DNA from: TMED14 sp041192685
GTDB taxonomy: Bacteria; Bacteroidota; Bacteroidia; Flavobacteriales; Schleiferiaceae
Assembly: GCA_041192685.1 (NCBI GenBank)
Contig: JBEEMM010000040.1
Span: 1 to 10,154, forward strand
Reading direction: 5' to 3'
DNA: 10,154 bases
In this document: positions 1-7,769 of the stretch, one piece after another
How the letters are laid out: every line of letters starts with the position of its first letter
Position numbering within the stretch: position 1 is the first letter of the stretch
Notes under the pieces: generated by a model
The model's database searches: none
Told to the model about the DNA's origin: nothing
Seen by the model: only the letters and a program-made list of their open reading frames with translations
Position numbers and translations under genes: made by a program

Positions 1-609
1 GCCTTGGCGGCCGATTACCTCTATGGCTTTGATCGTGCGGGCGATCATCTGGTCACCTTTCTAGACAACCACGACGAGGGGCGCTTCTTTGGCAAGGTGG
101 GCAAAGACCTCGACCGCTTCAAGCTCGGCTTGGGCATGCTCTACACGCTGCGCGGAATTCCAACGATTTACTACGGTACCGAGTTGCTCTACGCCGCCCA
201 AGACGACCACGGTGCAATGCGTCAGGATTTTGCGGGAGGCTGGCCCGGAGACCCGATCTCGGGATTCACGGGTCAAGGCCTAGCGCCCGAGCAGAAGGAG
301 GCGCAGGCCTACCTGCGCCAGCTCGGCGCCCTTCGCGCCGCCCACCCACTGATCGGCAGGGGTAGCTTCATGCAGTTCACCCCCGACATGGGCTCGTTTG
401 CCTATGCCTGGTACTCCGACTCTGAGGTAATTCTGGTGCTGGCCAATGGCGACGAAGTGCTGCGGACCTGGCCGGTCGAACGCTTTGCCGAACTGGGCCT
501 AAAGCCAGGAACCCCGATAAGCGACCTTTTGATCGGAGGCGGATTCACGGCAGAAGCAAGCCTCGATTTTGAGGCTAAGGGAATTCGGGTTTTGAAGTTT
601 AACCGATAG
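1..609 (+). CDS. GH13 alpha-amylase family glycoside hydrolase, C-terminal part (5' end outside window)
   Basis: This is the end of an alpha-amylase-type enzyme that hydrolyses alpha-glucosidic bonds in starch-like or maltodextrin substrates. The frame is open from base 1, so the start and most of the catalytic barrel lie outside the window. The sequence FLDNHDEGRF (bases 58-87) is GH13 conserved region IV; the Asp of its NHD motif (bases 73-75) is the expected transition-state-stabilising residue. GIPTIYYGTEL (bases 154-186) is the typical end of the barrel. About the last 75 residues resemble the beta-sandwich C-domain of neopullulanase/cyclomaltodextrinase-like enzymes (SusA type), with the pattern VILVLANGDE followed by a short R-F-A-E-L helix. 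The nucleophile and acid/base residues are not visible, so exact substrate specificity is open. The GH13 assignment is secure; the cyclomaltodextrinase/neopullulanase subtype is an inference. Confidence 0.9.
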   Translation, partial: ALAADYLYGFDRAGDHLVTFLDNHDEGRFFGKVGKDLDRFKLGLGMLYTLRGIPTIYYGTELLYAAQDDHGAMRQDFAGGWPGDPISGFTGQGLAPEQKEAQAYLRQLGALRAAHPLIGRGSFMQFTPDMGSFAYAWYSDSEVILVLANGDEVLRTWPVERFAELGLKPGTPISDLLIGGGFTAEASLDFEAKGIRVLKFNR

Positions 610-615
610 CGGGAA

Positions 616-628
616 GTCTGCAGCAGAC
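616..628 (+). other. Short hairpin after the amylase gene, possible weak terminator
   Basis: GTCTG-CAG-CAGAC can form a 5-bp stem with a 3-nt loop, 7 nt after the amylase stop codon. No T-run follows, so it is at best a weak terminator or an mRNA 3'-end stabiliser. It lies upstream of the suf promoter and could separate the two transcription units. Confidence 0.25.
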
Positions 629-643
629 GCGGCATAATAAACA

Positions 644-672
644 TTGAGCAGGGGCTGGCGTTACTATCTTTG
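644..672 (+). promoter_or_regulatory. Bacteroidota-type promoter of the suf operon
   Basis: TATCTTTG at 665-672 matches the Bacteroidota primary-sigma -7 consensus TAnnTTTG perfectly. A TTG at 644-646 sits 18 nt upstream, within the usual spacing for the -33 element. Transcription would begin around 677-680, giving a leader of only about 16-20 nt before the sufA-like ATG at 696. That leader is AT-rich and has no Shine-Dalgarno sequence, as is common in this phylum. No binding palindrome for an Fe-S sensor such as IscR is evident next to it. Confidence 0.7.
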
Positions 673-695
673 TTCTTATTTAGAATTCTTCCAAA

Positions 696-1025
696 ATGCT
701 AAACATCTCTGAAATTGCCGCGGCAAAAGCCCTAACGCTGATTCGCGAGGAGGGCCTCGACCCCGACACTGCCTTTTTGCGGGTGGGTGTCAAGAGCGGC
801 GGCTGTTCTGGCTTGAGCTACGAAATGACCTTTGTGGCTGAATCCCGAGAGGGCGATCAACTTTTTGAAGATCAGGGTGTGCGTGTTTTGGTTGAAAAAA
901 AGAGCCTTCTTTACTTGCTGGGTACCACCCTGGAGTACAGCGGCGGCCTGAACGGCAAGGGTTTTGAGTTTAAAAATCCCAACGCCACCCGCACCTGCGG
1001 CTGTGGCGAAAGCTTCGCCGTCTAA
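696..1025 (+). CDS. sufA: A-type iron-sulfur cluster carrier (SufA/IscA/ErpA family)
   Basis: This 109-residue cytoplasmic protein belongs to the HesB/IscA family. These proteins accept Fe-S clusters from the SufBCD scaffold and deliver them to target enzymes. The three conserved cluster-binding cysteines are present: Cys37 in the SGGCSG motif, and Cys101 and Cys103 in the C-terminal TCGCG motif. Length is typical for the family. The ATG at 696 gives a standard N-terminus and lies about 24 nt after the -7 promoter element. It is the first gene of the operon and is followed by sufB after 11 nt. SufA, IscA and ErpA cannot be told apart reliably by sequence alone; the symbol rests on its position in a suf operon. 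Confidence 0.93.
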   Translation: MLNISEIAAAKALTLIREEGLDPDTAFLRVGVKSGGCSGLSYEMTFVAESREGDQLFEDQGVRVLVEKKSLLYLLGTTLEYSGGLNGKGFEFKNPNATRTCGCGESFAV

Positions 1026-1036
1026 ACCGAATAATT

Positions 1037-2473
1037 ATGAGTCAAGACGAACTGCTGCAAGAGGTTACCGCAAACGATTACAAGTACGGTTTCTACTCAG
1101 ACATTGAAACAGACCGCATGGATGCGGGCCTCAGCGAAGACGTGATTCGCCGCATTAGTGCCAAAAAAATGGAGCCCCAATGGATGACGGAGTGGCGCCT
1201 TGAGGCCTACCGCATTTGGCTCGAAATGGACGAGCCGGACTGGGCTAACGTGAACCACCAAAAAGTGGACTTTCAGGCCATAAGCTACTACGCCGCCCCG
1301 GTAAAAAAGCAAATTACCAGCCTCGACGAGGTTGACCCTGAGCTGCTTAAAACCTTTGAAAAGTTGGGAATCAGCCTAAACGAACAGAAGCGTTTAAGCG
1401 GAGTTGCCATGGACATTATCGTGGACTCGGTTTCGGTAGCCACCACGTTCAAGAAGACCCTGGCCGAGAAGGGCGTGATTTTTTGCTCCATGAGTGAGGC
1501 AATTCAAGACCACCCTGAGCTGGTCAAAAAGTACCTCGGAACCGTGATTCCGCGCACAGACAACTACTACGCAGCCCTGAACAGCGCAGTTTTTACCGAC
1601 GGATCCTTTTGCTACATTCCCAAGGGGGTGCGCTGCCCCATGGAGTTGAGCACCTACTTCAGAATCAACGAGGCCAATACCGGCCAGTTTGAGCGAACGC
1701 TACTGGTTGCAGACGAAGGCAGTTTTGTAAGCTACCTCGAGGGCTGCACCGCCCCGCAGCGCGACGAGAACCAGCTTCATGCCGCCGTGGTAGAACTGGT
1801 TGCCTTGGACCACGCTGAGATTAAGTACTCCACCGTGCAGAACTGGTACCCCGGCGATGCCGAGGGCAAGGGAGGCGTGTACAATTTTGTGACCAAGCGC
1901 GGAATCTGCGAGGCCTACGCCAAGATTAGCTGGACCCAGGTGGAGACCGGCAGCGCCGTTACCTGGAAGTACCCAAGCTGCATCCTCAAGGGCGACTACA
2001 GCATCGGCGAGTTTTACAGCGTAGCCCTCACCAACCACCACCAACAGGCCGACACGGGTACCAAAATGATCCACCTTGGTCGCAATACCAAGTCTACTAT
2101 AATTAGCAAGGGTATTTCGGCCGGCCAGAGCCATAATTCCTACCGCGGACTGGTGCGAATGGGTCCGCGCGCCGAAAATGCTCGCAACTTCAGCCAGTGC
2201 GACTCCCTGCTCATGGGAGACCGATGCGGGGCGCATACCTTCCCCTACATTGAAGTCAAAAACTCCACTGCACGGACCGAGCACGAAGCGACGACGAGCA
2301 AGATTGGAGAAGACCAGATTTTCTATTGCCAACAGCGAGGTTTGAATATGGAGGCGGCCATCGCCTTGATCATAAACGGATACGCCAAGGAAGTTCTCAA
2401 CCAACTCCCCATGGAGTTTGCGGTAGAAGCCCAAAAGCTCCTGGCAATTAGTCTTGAAGGTTCGGTAGGTTAA
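1037..2473 (+). CDS. sufB: Fe-S cluster assembly scaffold protein SufB
   Basis: SufB is the core subunit of the cytoplasmic SufBC2D scaffold on which Fe-S clusters are built. At 478 residues it is about 17 shorter than E. coli SufB (495 as I recall it), and the conserved residues shift by the same number. Cys237 in the EGCTAPQRDENQ motif corresponds to E. coli Cys254 (proposed sulfur entry site). Cys388 in SQCDS corresponds to Cys405, and Glu417 in EHEATTSKIGED corresponds to Glu434; these last two are residues implicated in cluster formation. The C-terminus (LPMEFAVEAQKLLAISLE) is the canonical SufB ending that contacts SufC. The gene starts 11 nt after the carrier gene and ends 10 nt before sufC, which has an extra in-frame-independent TAA directly after the stop. 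Residue correspondences come from recalled E. coli sequence, not from an alignment program. Confidence 0.98.
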   Translation: MSQDELLQEVTANDYKYGFYSDIETDRMDAGLSEDVIRRISAKKMEPQWMTEWRLEAYRIWLEMDEPDWANVNHQKVDFQAISYYAAPVKKQITSLDEVDPELLKTFEKLGISLNEQKRLSGVAMDIIVDSVSVATTFKKTLAEKGVIFCSMSEAIQDHPELVKKYLGTVIPRTDNYYAALNSAVFTDGSFCYIPKGVRCPMELSTYFRINEANTGQFERTLLVADEGSFVSYLEGCTAPQRDENQLHAAVVELVALDHAEIKYSTVQNWYPGDAEGKGGVYNFVTKRGICEAYAKISWTQVETGSAVTWKYPSCILKGDYSIGEFYSVALTNHHQQADTGTKMIHLGRNTKSTIISKGISAGQSHNSYRGLVRMGPRAENARNFSQCDSLLMGDRCGAHTFPYIEVKNSTARTEHEATTSKIGEDQIFYCQQRGLNMEAAIALIINGYAKEVLNQLPMEFAVEAQKLLAISLEGSVG

Positions 2474-2483
2474 TAATAGCAGT

Positions 2484-3233
2484 ATGTTAGAAATTAGAGA
2501 GTTGCACGCCTCCATTGGCGATAAAGAAATTTTGCGTGGGGTCAATTTGACCGTGAAACCCGGAGAGGTACACGCCATCATGGGTCCTAATGGATCCGGA
2601 AAATCCACCCTCAGCAGCGTGATTGCCGGCCGAGAAGAGTATCAGGTCACCAGCGGCGACGTGCTATGGGACGGAAAATCCATTCTGGAACTCGCTCCCG
2701 AAGAGCGGGCTCATCTTGGGCTTTTTCTAGGCTTTCAGTACCCGGTGGAGATTCCGGGCGTGAGTGTTTCGAATTTTGTGAAGACGGCGCTCAACGCCGT
2801 GCGCGCTGCCCGAGGCGAAGAGGCCTTGGATGCTTCTTCCATGCTTAAAAAAATGCGCGAAGCCCTTCAGCTCCTGGAGATGGACAAGGGATTCTTGAGC
2901 CGTAGCCTCAACGAGGGGTTCTCAGGCGGCGAAAAAAAGCGCAACGAAATCTTTCAGATGGCCATGCTCGAACCCCGTCTTGCCATTTTGGACGAAACGG
3001 ATTCCGGCCTAGACATCGACGCCCTGCGCATTGTTGCCCAAGGGGTCAACGGCCTGCGCTCAGCCAAAACAAGTTTTGTGGTTATTACGCACTACCAGCG
3101 CCTTTTGGACTACATCATACCCGACGTGGTCCACGTGCTCTTGAACGGTCGCATCGTCAAAGCCGGAGATAAATCGCTTGCTTACGCCCTTGAAGAGCGC
3201 GGCTACGATTGGATCAAAAAAGAGGTAGAATGA
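2484..3233 (+). CDS. sufC: Fe-S cluster assembly ATPase SufC
   Basis: SufC is a soluble ABC-type ATPase that binds SufB and SufD and drives conformational change of the scaffold during cluster assembly. It is not a membrane transporter subunit. The 249-residue protein has Walker A GPNGSGKST (residues 34-42), Q-loop FQYPVEIPG (around 85-92), the SufC-type signature FSGGEKKRNE (146-155), Walker B LAILDE (167-171, catalytic Glu171), D-loop SGLD (174-177) and the switch His203 in ITHYQR. The ETDSGLD stretch and the FSGGEKKRNE form are typical of SufC rather than generic ABC proteins. The TGA stop overlaps the sufD start in an ATGA arrangement, which suggests translational coupling and balanced subunit production. 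Confidence 0.98.
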   Translation: MLEIRELHASIGDKEILRGVNLTVKPGEVHAIMGPNGSGKSTLSSVIAGREEYQVTSGDVLWDGKSILELAPEERAHLGLFLGFQYPVEIPGVSVSNFVKTALNAVRAARGEEALDASSMLKKMREALQLLEMDKGFLSRSLNEGFSGGEKKRNEIFQMAMLEPRLAILDETDSGLDIDALRIVAQGVNGLRSAKTSFVVITHYQRLLDYIIPDVVHVLLNGRIVKAGDKSLAYALEERGYDWIKKEVE

Positions 3234-4549
3234 ACGATCGCATCTCTGCGCAGTATTGGCTGCACGAGAAGGAGCTGACGGCCTACTCGAGCGACGCGGT
3301 GCGCGACCGGCGTCGGCGCGCGATGGAACTATTTGAAGCCAAGGGCTTCCCAACCCAGCGAGACGAAGACTGGAAGTACAGTTCCCTGAAGCCCGTGCTG
3401 AGTCCGCACTATGCATTGAACTCGCCCTGCGCCGCACTCGAGGACGAGCATTTGGAGTATGCCGACATTAAGCGCTTCTTGGTCAATGAGTTAGACGCCT
3501 ATCGCGTGGTCTTTTTGAACGGACGCTACACGAGTTGGCTGAGCGATACGACCCATCAGGGATTTGACGTGTGCACCCTATCGTCTGCCTGGAAGAAGTA
3601 CCCCGAAACCATCGAACGCTACTTTGCCCAGTTGACCGAGGACCTGGGTCCCCTGGCCCAGCTCAATACGGCACTTGCTTGGGACGGAATCTACGTGGTC
3701 GTGCCCGACAACGTGGTGGTGGACCGGCCCATTCAGCTTTTGTCGATTACTAGCGGAACCGAGCCTCGCGCGATTCAAGTGCGCAACCTCGTGGTTTTGG
3801 GAGTGAATTCCCAGGTCGAGATCATTGAGCGCCACCAGTCTTTGTCGGATCAGCCGACCTGGACCAATTCGGTGGACGAGGCCTACCTCGCAGAAGGCGC
3901 TCAGCTTCGTTGGGTCAAGCTGCAGCACGACGGCCCCTTGGCTTCGATGACCCAGCATACGCGCATTCACCAAGATCGCAGCAGCCGCTCGCAGGTGCAC
4001 ACCATTAGCACAGGCGGACGCTTCATTCGCAACAACCTCGACATTATTCTCAATGGCCCAGGCGCAGAGGCCCGCATGCTGGGGCTCACCCTGGGCAAGG
4101 GCAAGCAGCTTGTGGACCACCACACCCTGGTCGACCATCGCGCGCCCCACTGCAGTTCGCACGAGAACTACAAGGGCATCTACGACGAGGGTTCCAAGGG
4201 CGTTTTTAACGGACGAATCTACGTGCACCGCGAGGCGCAAAAGACCGACGCCTACCAGCAGAATGCCAATTTGGTGCTTCACCAGACGGCTGAGGTCAAC
4301 GCCAAGCCCCAGCTCGAGATTTTTGCCGACGACGTGCGCTGCTCGCACGGCTGTACCGTCGGCCAACTCGATGAGGACGCTCTATTTTACCTGCGCGCAA
4401 GAGGCATTCGGGAGCCCGAGGCCCGCGCAATGCTGATGCTGGCCTTTGCTGAAGACGCGTTGGCCGGAATCGACCATCCCTCCCTCAATGCCAAGCTGCA
4501 CAAGCTCATTGCGGGCAAATTAGGGGTTGATTTGACCCTCGACTTGTAA
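3230..4549 (+). CDS. sufD: Fe-S cluster assembly protein SufD
   Basis: SufD is a SufB paralogue and the third subunit of the SufBC2D scaffold; in E. coli it supports iron acquisition and cluster formation. The 439-residue product has the family's C-terminal signature DDVRCSHGCTVGQLDEDALFYL. His373 in CSHG corresponds to E. coli SufD His360, a residue reported to be important for function. I chose the ATG at 3230 because it overlaps the sufC stop by 4 nt and has a purine-rich AGAGG at 3221-3225. A TTG at 3209 is in frame but would add seven non-conserved residues inside sufC. The N-terminal third, with WKYSSL around residue 45, is the variable helical region usual for SufD. In many bacteria sufS follows directly; here it does not. 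Confidence 0.96.
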   Translation: MNDRISAQYWLHEKELTAYSSDAVRDRRRRAMELFEAKGFPTQRDEDWKYSSLKPVLSPHYALNSPCAALEDEHLEYADIKRFLVNELDAYRVVFLNGRYTSWLSDTTHQGFDVCTLSSAWKKYPETIERYFAQLTEDLGPLAQLNTALAWDGIYVVVPDNVVVDRPIQLLSITSGTEPRAIQVRNLVVLGVNSQVEIIERHQSLSDQPTWTNSVDEAYLAEGAQLRWVKLQHDGPLASMTQHTRIHQDRSSRSQVHTISTGGRFIRNNLDIILNGPGAEARMLGLTLGKGKQLVDHHTLVDHRAPHCSSHENYKGIYDEGSKGVFNGRIYVHREAQKTDAYQQNANLVLHQTAEVNAKPQLEIFADDVRCSHGCTVGQLDEDALFYLRARGIREPEARAMLMLAFAEDALAGIDHPSLNAKLHKLIAGKLGVDLTLDL

Positions 4550-4565
4550 GGATTCGGTATCTTCG
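4531..4565 (+). promoter_or_regulatory. Candidate promoter for the DUF2723 gene
   Basis: TATCTTCG at 4558-4565 differs by one base from the Bacteroidota -7 consensus TAnnTTTG. TTTG at 4531-4534, inside the end of sufD, lies 23 nt upstream, at the long end of the allowed -33 spacing. The gap between sufD and the next gene is 41 nt and has no terminator-like hairpin, so read-through from the suf operon is also possible. Confidence 0.45.
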
Positions 4566-4590
4566 CTGCTCCGTCTTAAAGACCGCTGCG

Positions 4591-7500
4591 ATGAACAACT
4601 ACCGTTTTTGGAATAACGCCCTTGGCTGGACAACTTTTGTAGTTGCCCTAATCACCTATACCCTCACCCTTGAGCCCACTGTAAGTTTCTGGGATTGTGG
4701 AGAATACATAACTACATCGGTCAAGCTTGAGGTTGGTCACCCTCCGGGCGCTCCCGTGTTTCAGCTCATTGCCAACGTCATGTCTCAGCTCGCCTTGGGC
4801 GACGTGACGCGTCAGGCCTACTGGGTCAATTTCACGAGCGGACTCTCTTCGGCTCTCTCGATTCCCTTTTTGTTTTGGACCATCACGATGCTTGCCAAAA
4901 AACTGGTCCGCGGCGAGGAGTCTTTAGGCCAAAATATTGCGGTTTTGGGCTCTGGTCTTGTGGGCGCCCTGGCCTTTACATGGTCCGATTCTTTTTGGTA
5001 CAGCGCCGTCGAGGGCGAGGTTTATGCCATGTCGAGCTTCTTTACGGCGGCAGCGTTTTGGGCGGCCCTTAAGTGGGAGGCCTCTACCGACCACGACCCT
5101 CGTGCCAACCGATGGCTTCTTTTGGTGGCTTATTTAACCGGACTTTCTATTGGGGTTCACATTCTTGTGTTCTTGATCATTCCTGCGGTGGTGATGATTT
5201 ACTTCTACAAAAACTACCCTAAAGTCACCCTAAGGACTTGGGTTGTGGCAAACGCCGCAGCGGTGGTGGTGCTCGCTTTGGTTTTTGCGGTAATCATACC
5301 CGTTATTTTGCGCTTGTTTGGCCTCTTTGAAATCACGGCGGTCAACAGCATTGGCCTGCCCAAAAATTCGGGTTCTGCCCTAATGGCAATTGCTATTGTT
5401 GCGGGGGTTTACTTCGGAATTCGCTGGGCGGTAAAGACCAATCGCCCGCTGGTGGAGCAGGGTATTTTGGCTGTGGTGATGATTTTGATCGGCTACTCGA
5501 GCTTTGTGGTGCTGGCCGTTCGTTCCAACGCCAACACGCCCATTGACGAGAACAACCCCGAGGATGCTCTGTCGCTTCTGGCCTACTACAACCGCGAGCA
5601 GTACGGCGACTGGCCCGTGCTTTATGGACAGAGTTTCAACAGCAAGCTGGACAGCCAAAAGCCCTATAGCGACGGCGCGCCGACCTACCTCTTTAGCGAG
5701 GCTACGGGGAGGTACGAGGTGGTAAACGAAGCAAGGGCCGAGAAGCCCAATTTTGCCAAGAGCGACGTCGGATTTTTCCCGAGGATGTGGTCGGATCAGG
5801 CCGACCACGTAGAAAACTACAAGAAGATTTTTGGTGCTAATCCCGACAAGAAAATTACATTCTCCGAGCATTTTAAGTACTTTTTAGACTATCAGGTAGG
5901 ACAGATGTGGTTCCGCTATTTTATGTGGAATTTTGCTGGGCGCCAGAACGACGACCAGAACCGCTATGAGCTGGTCAATGGCAACTGGATGACGGGTATT
6001 GACTTCATCGACGAGATGCGTCTGGGGCCCCAGTCCAACCTGCCGGACTCGATGCAAAGGCAAGAGGGGCGCAATTATTACTACGCCCTGCCCCTGATTC
6101 TTGGTTTGCTTGGTCTGTGGTTTCAGGCCAAGCGCGACCAGCGCAATGCATGGGTTATTACTCTGCTGTTCCTGTTTACTGGGCTCGCCATTGTGGTCTA
6201 TACCAACCACAAGCCCTTTGAGCCGCGGGAGCGCGACTACGCCTTTGTGGGCTCGTTTTATGTATTTGCGATTTGGGTCGGACTCGGGGTGGTAGCCCTG
6301 TATGAGCTGCTCGCCAAGTACCGCTCGACGGCGCTGGCACTAGGTGTTACGGTGCTGACCTTGGGGGTTCCGACCATCATGGTTGCAGAGAACTGGGACG
6401 ACCACGACCGCAGCAACCGCTACACGGCGCGAGATATCGCCAAGATGTACCTCGACAGCTGCGAACCCAACGCCATTTTGTTCACCAACGGCGACAACGA
6501 CACCTTCCCGCTGTGGTACGTGCAAGAGGTCGAGGGCTACCGCACCGACGTACGCATTGTCAACCTTTCTCTGCTCAATACCGACTGGTATATTGACATG
6601 ATGAAGCGAACGTTCTACGAGAGCAGCCCCGTTCCCTTCTCCTTTACCAAGGCAGAGTACGTGCAGGGCACCCGAGATGTTTTATACTACCAAGAAATGG
6701 GTCTTCAAGGCCGTTGGTACGTCAAGGACTTTTTGGAATATGCCAAGCGCAGCGACGATGCCGTGATGTTCACCGCTTTTGGAGGGACCGACAGCCCTAA
6801 GAAGCTGCAGTTCTTCCCGATGAAGAACTTTAGAGTGCCCATTAACAAGGCCGACGTTATTAAGGCCGGACTCGCTACGGATTCCGCTCTAATTCCCGAC
6901 TACATTGATTGGAACTGGGGCAGCAGCATTGTTGCCAAGCGCGACCTAATGCTCATCGACCTCATTGCCAACAACGATTGGAGTCGCCCGATTTACTTCT
7001 CTACTACGGTGGGGAGTTCGGCGAGCTCGTTTTTTTGGCTGCAGGACTATCTGCGCCTAGAGGGTGTTGCCTACCGATTGACGCCTTTTGCGACCCCGGG
7101 TGCGGGCAATGGCTATGAGTTCGGTTCGGTAAATACCGACAAGTGCTATAATCTTATGGTAAATCCAGAGGGCCTTGAGGGCCGGTTCAACTTTGGCAAT
7201 ATGGAGGTCCCAGACGTCTTCTTAGACGAGACGGTTCGCCGGTCGAGCTACAACCTTCGCGCTACCTATGCCCGCACTGCCCTTGCTCTGGTGCGCAACG
7301 GCCAAAGCGATAAGGCCATTGAGGTGCTTAATACGGCTTCGGCCAAGATGCCGACCTCTAAGCTTGGCTACGACTACTTCACCCTTGGGCTCATCGAGGC
7401 CTACTTTGCGGCTGGCGATAAAAAGACAGCCTTGAGTACCATCGAGGGCTTCAAGACCGACATCGTGCAGCGCTTGGATTACTATGGTCAGTTCAAGGGT

Positions 7501-7698
7501 AAGCAGGCGCGCCAGGTTCGCAGCGAGATAGATGCCAACCTGCAGTACCTGCAGATGCTTGCTCGGGTGAATCTTCAGTACGCACAGGGTGATCAGGGAA
7601 TGGGACTAACCCAGGAAGCCTACATGGCAGACCCGACCGTGCAGCTCTATGAGAAGTACGCGCAGCAGTTCGGCGTGGCAAACCAGCCCCAGCAGTAG
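4591..7698 (+). CDS. DUF2723 family multi-pass membrane protein, probable GT-C-type glycosyltransferase with TPR-like C-terminus
   Basis: This 1035-residue protein belongs to the DUF2723 family of Bacteroidota, which is thought to be related to protein O-mannosyltransferase-type GT-C enzymes. Such enzymes move a sugar from a lipid-linked donor to an acceptor on the outer face of the inner membrane. The first third is strongly hydrophobic, with likely membrane segments near residues 12-28, 84-102, 116-131, 146-160, 175-205, 216-243, 262-278 and 290-310; more follow near 496-511, 520-537, 550-572 and 580-597. Conserved-looking features are FWDCGEY (33-39), where an acidic residue in the first external loop fits a GT-C active site, GHPPGAP (49-55), RERDYAFVGSFY (546-557), ENWDDHDRSNRY (600-611) and FTNGDNDTFPLWY (631-643). 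Residues from about 605 on are soluble, and 890-1000 look like helical TPR-type repeats. The acceptor and sugar are unknown; the family call is firm, the enzymatic role is inferred. Confidence 0.88.
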   Translation: MNNYRFWNNALGWTTFVVALITYTLTLEPTVSFWDCGEYITTSVKLEVGHPPGAPVFQLIANVMSQLALGDVTRQAYWVNFTSGLSSALSIPFLFWTITMLAKKLVRGEESLGQNIAVLGSGLVGALAFTWSDSFWYSAVEGEVYAMSSFFTAAAFWAALKWEASTDHDPRANRWLLLVAYLTGLSIGVHILVFLIIPAVVMIYFYKNYPKVTLRTWVVANAAAVVVLALVFAVIIPVILRLFGLFEITAVNSIGLPKNSGSALMAIAIVAGVYFGIRWAVKTNRPLVEQGILAVVMILIGYSSFVVLAVRSNANTPIDENNPEDALSLLAYYNREQYGDWPVLYGQSFNSKLDSQKPYSDGAPTYLFSEATGRYEVVNEARAEKPNFAKSDVGFFPRMWSDQADHVENYKKIFGANPDKKITFSEHFKYFLDYQVGQMWFRYFMWNFAGRQNDDQNRYELVNGNWMTGIDFIDEMRLGPQSNLPDSMQRQEGRNYYYALPLILGLLGLWFQAKRDQRNAWVITLLFLFTGLAIVVYTNHKPFEPRERDYAFVGSFYVFAIWVGLGVVALYELLAKYRSTALALGVTVLTLGVPTIMVAENWDDHDRSNRYTARDIAKMYLDSCEPNAILFTNGDNDTFPLWYVQEVEGYRTDVRIVNLSLLNTDWYIDMMKRTFYESSPVPFSFTKAEYVQGTRDVLYYQEMGLQGRWYVKDFLEYAKRSDDAVMFTAFGGTDSPKKLQFFPMKNFRVPINKADVIKAGLATDSALIPDYIDWNWGSSIVAKRDLMLIDLIANNDWSRPIYFSTTVGSSASSFFWLQDYLRLEGVAYRLTPFATPGAGNGYEFGSVNTDKCYNLMVNPEGLEGRFNFGNMEVPDVFLDETVRRSSYNLRATYARTALALVRNGQSDKAIEVLNTASAKMPTSKLGYDYFTLGLIEAYFAAGDKKTALSTIEGFKTDIVQRLDYYGQFKGKQARQVRSEIDANLQYLQMLARVNLQYAQGDQGMGLTQEAYMADPTVQLYEKYAQQFGVANQPQQ

Positions 7699-7724
7699 CA
7701 AGGGCGACCGAGCTAGCAAGAACA

Positions 7725-7751
7725 AAAACGGGGGCCTCAGGCCCCCGTTTT
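7725..7751. terminator. Bidirectional intrinsic terminator between convergent genes
   Basis: An 8-bp GC stem (CGGGGGCC at 7729-7736 with GGCCCCCG at 7740-7747) closes a TCA loop. It is flanked by AAAA at 7725-7728 and TTTT at 7748-7751. On either strand the stem is followed by a T-run, so it can end the DUF2723 transcript on the plus strand and the hmgA-hppD transcript on the minus strand. It lies 26 nt after the DUF2723 stop and 18 nt beyond the hppD stop. Confidence 0.92.
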
Positions 7752-7769
7752 GCATTTAAAGCCTTCTGC

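Noticed and set aside
1700..2608. 302-codon open frame on the minus strand, antisense to sufB and the start of sufC
   Set aside because: It fully overlaps conserved SufB coding sequence, its translation shows no recognisable domain, and its length follows from the GC-biased third positions of sufB.
3209..3229. In-frame TTG start seven codons upstream of the chosen sufD ATG
   Set aside because: It would extend sufD further into sufC with non-conserved residues, while the ATG at 3230 has a typical ATGA stop-start overlap and a purine-rich sequence just before it.
3578..4366. 262-codon open frame on the minus strand within sufD
   Set aside because: Low-complexity composition rich in V, L and H, opposite a well-conserved SufD; treated as a shadow of the real gene.
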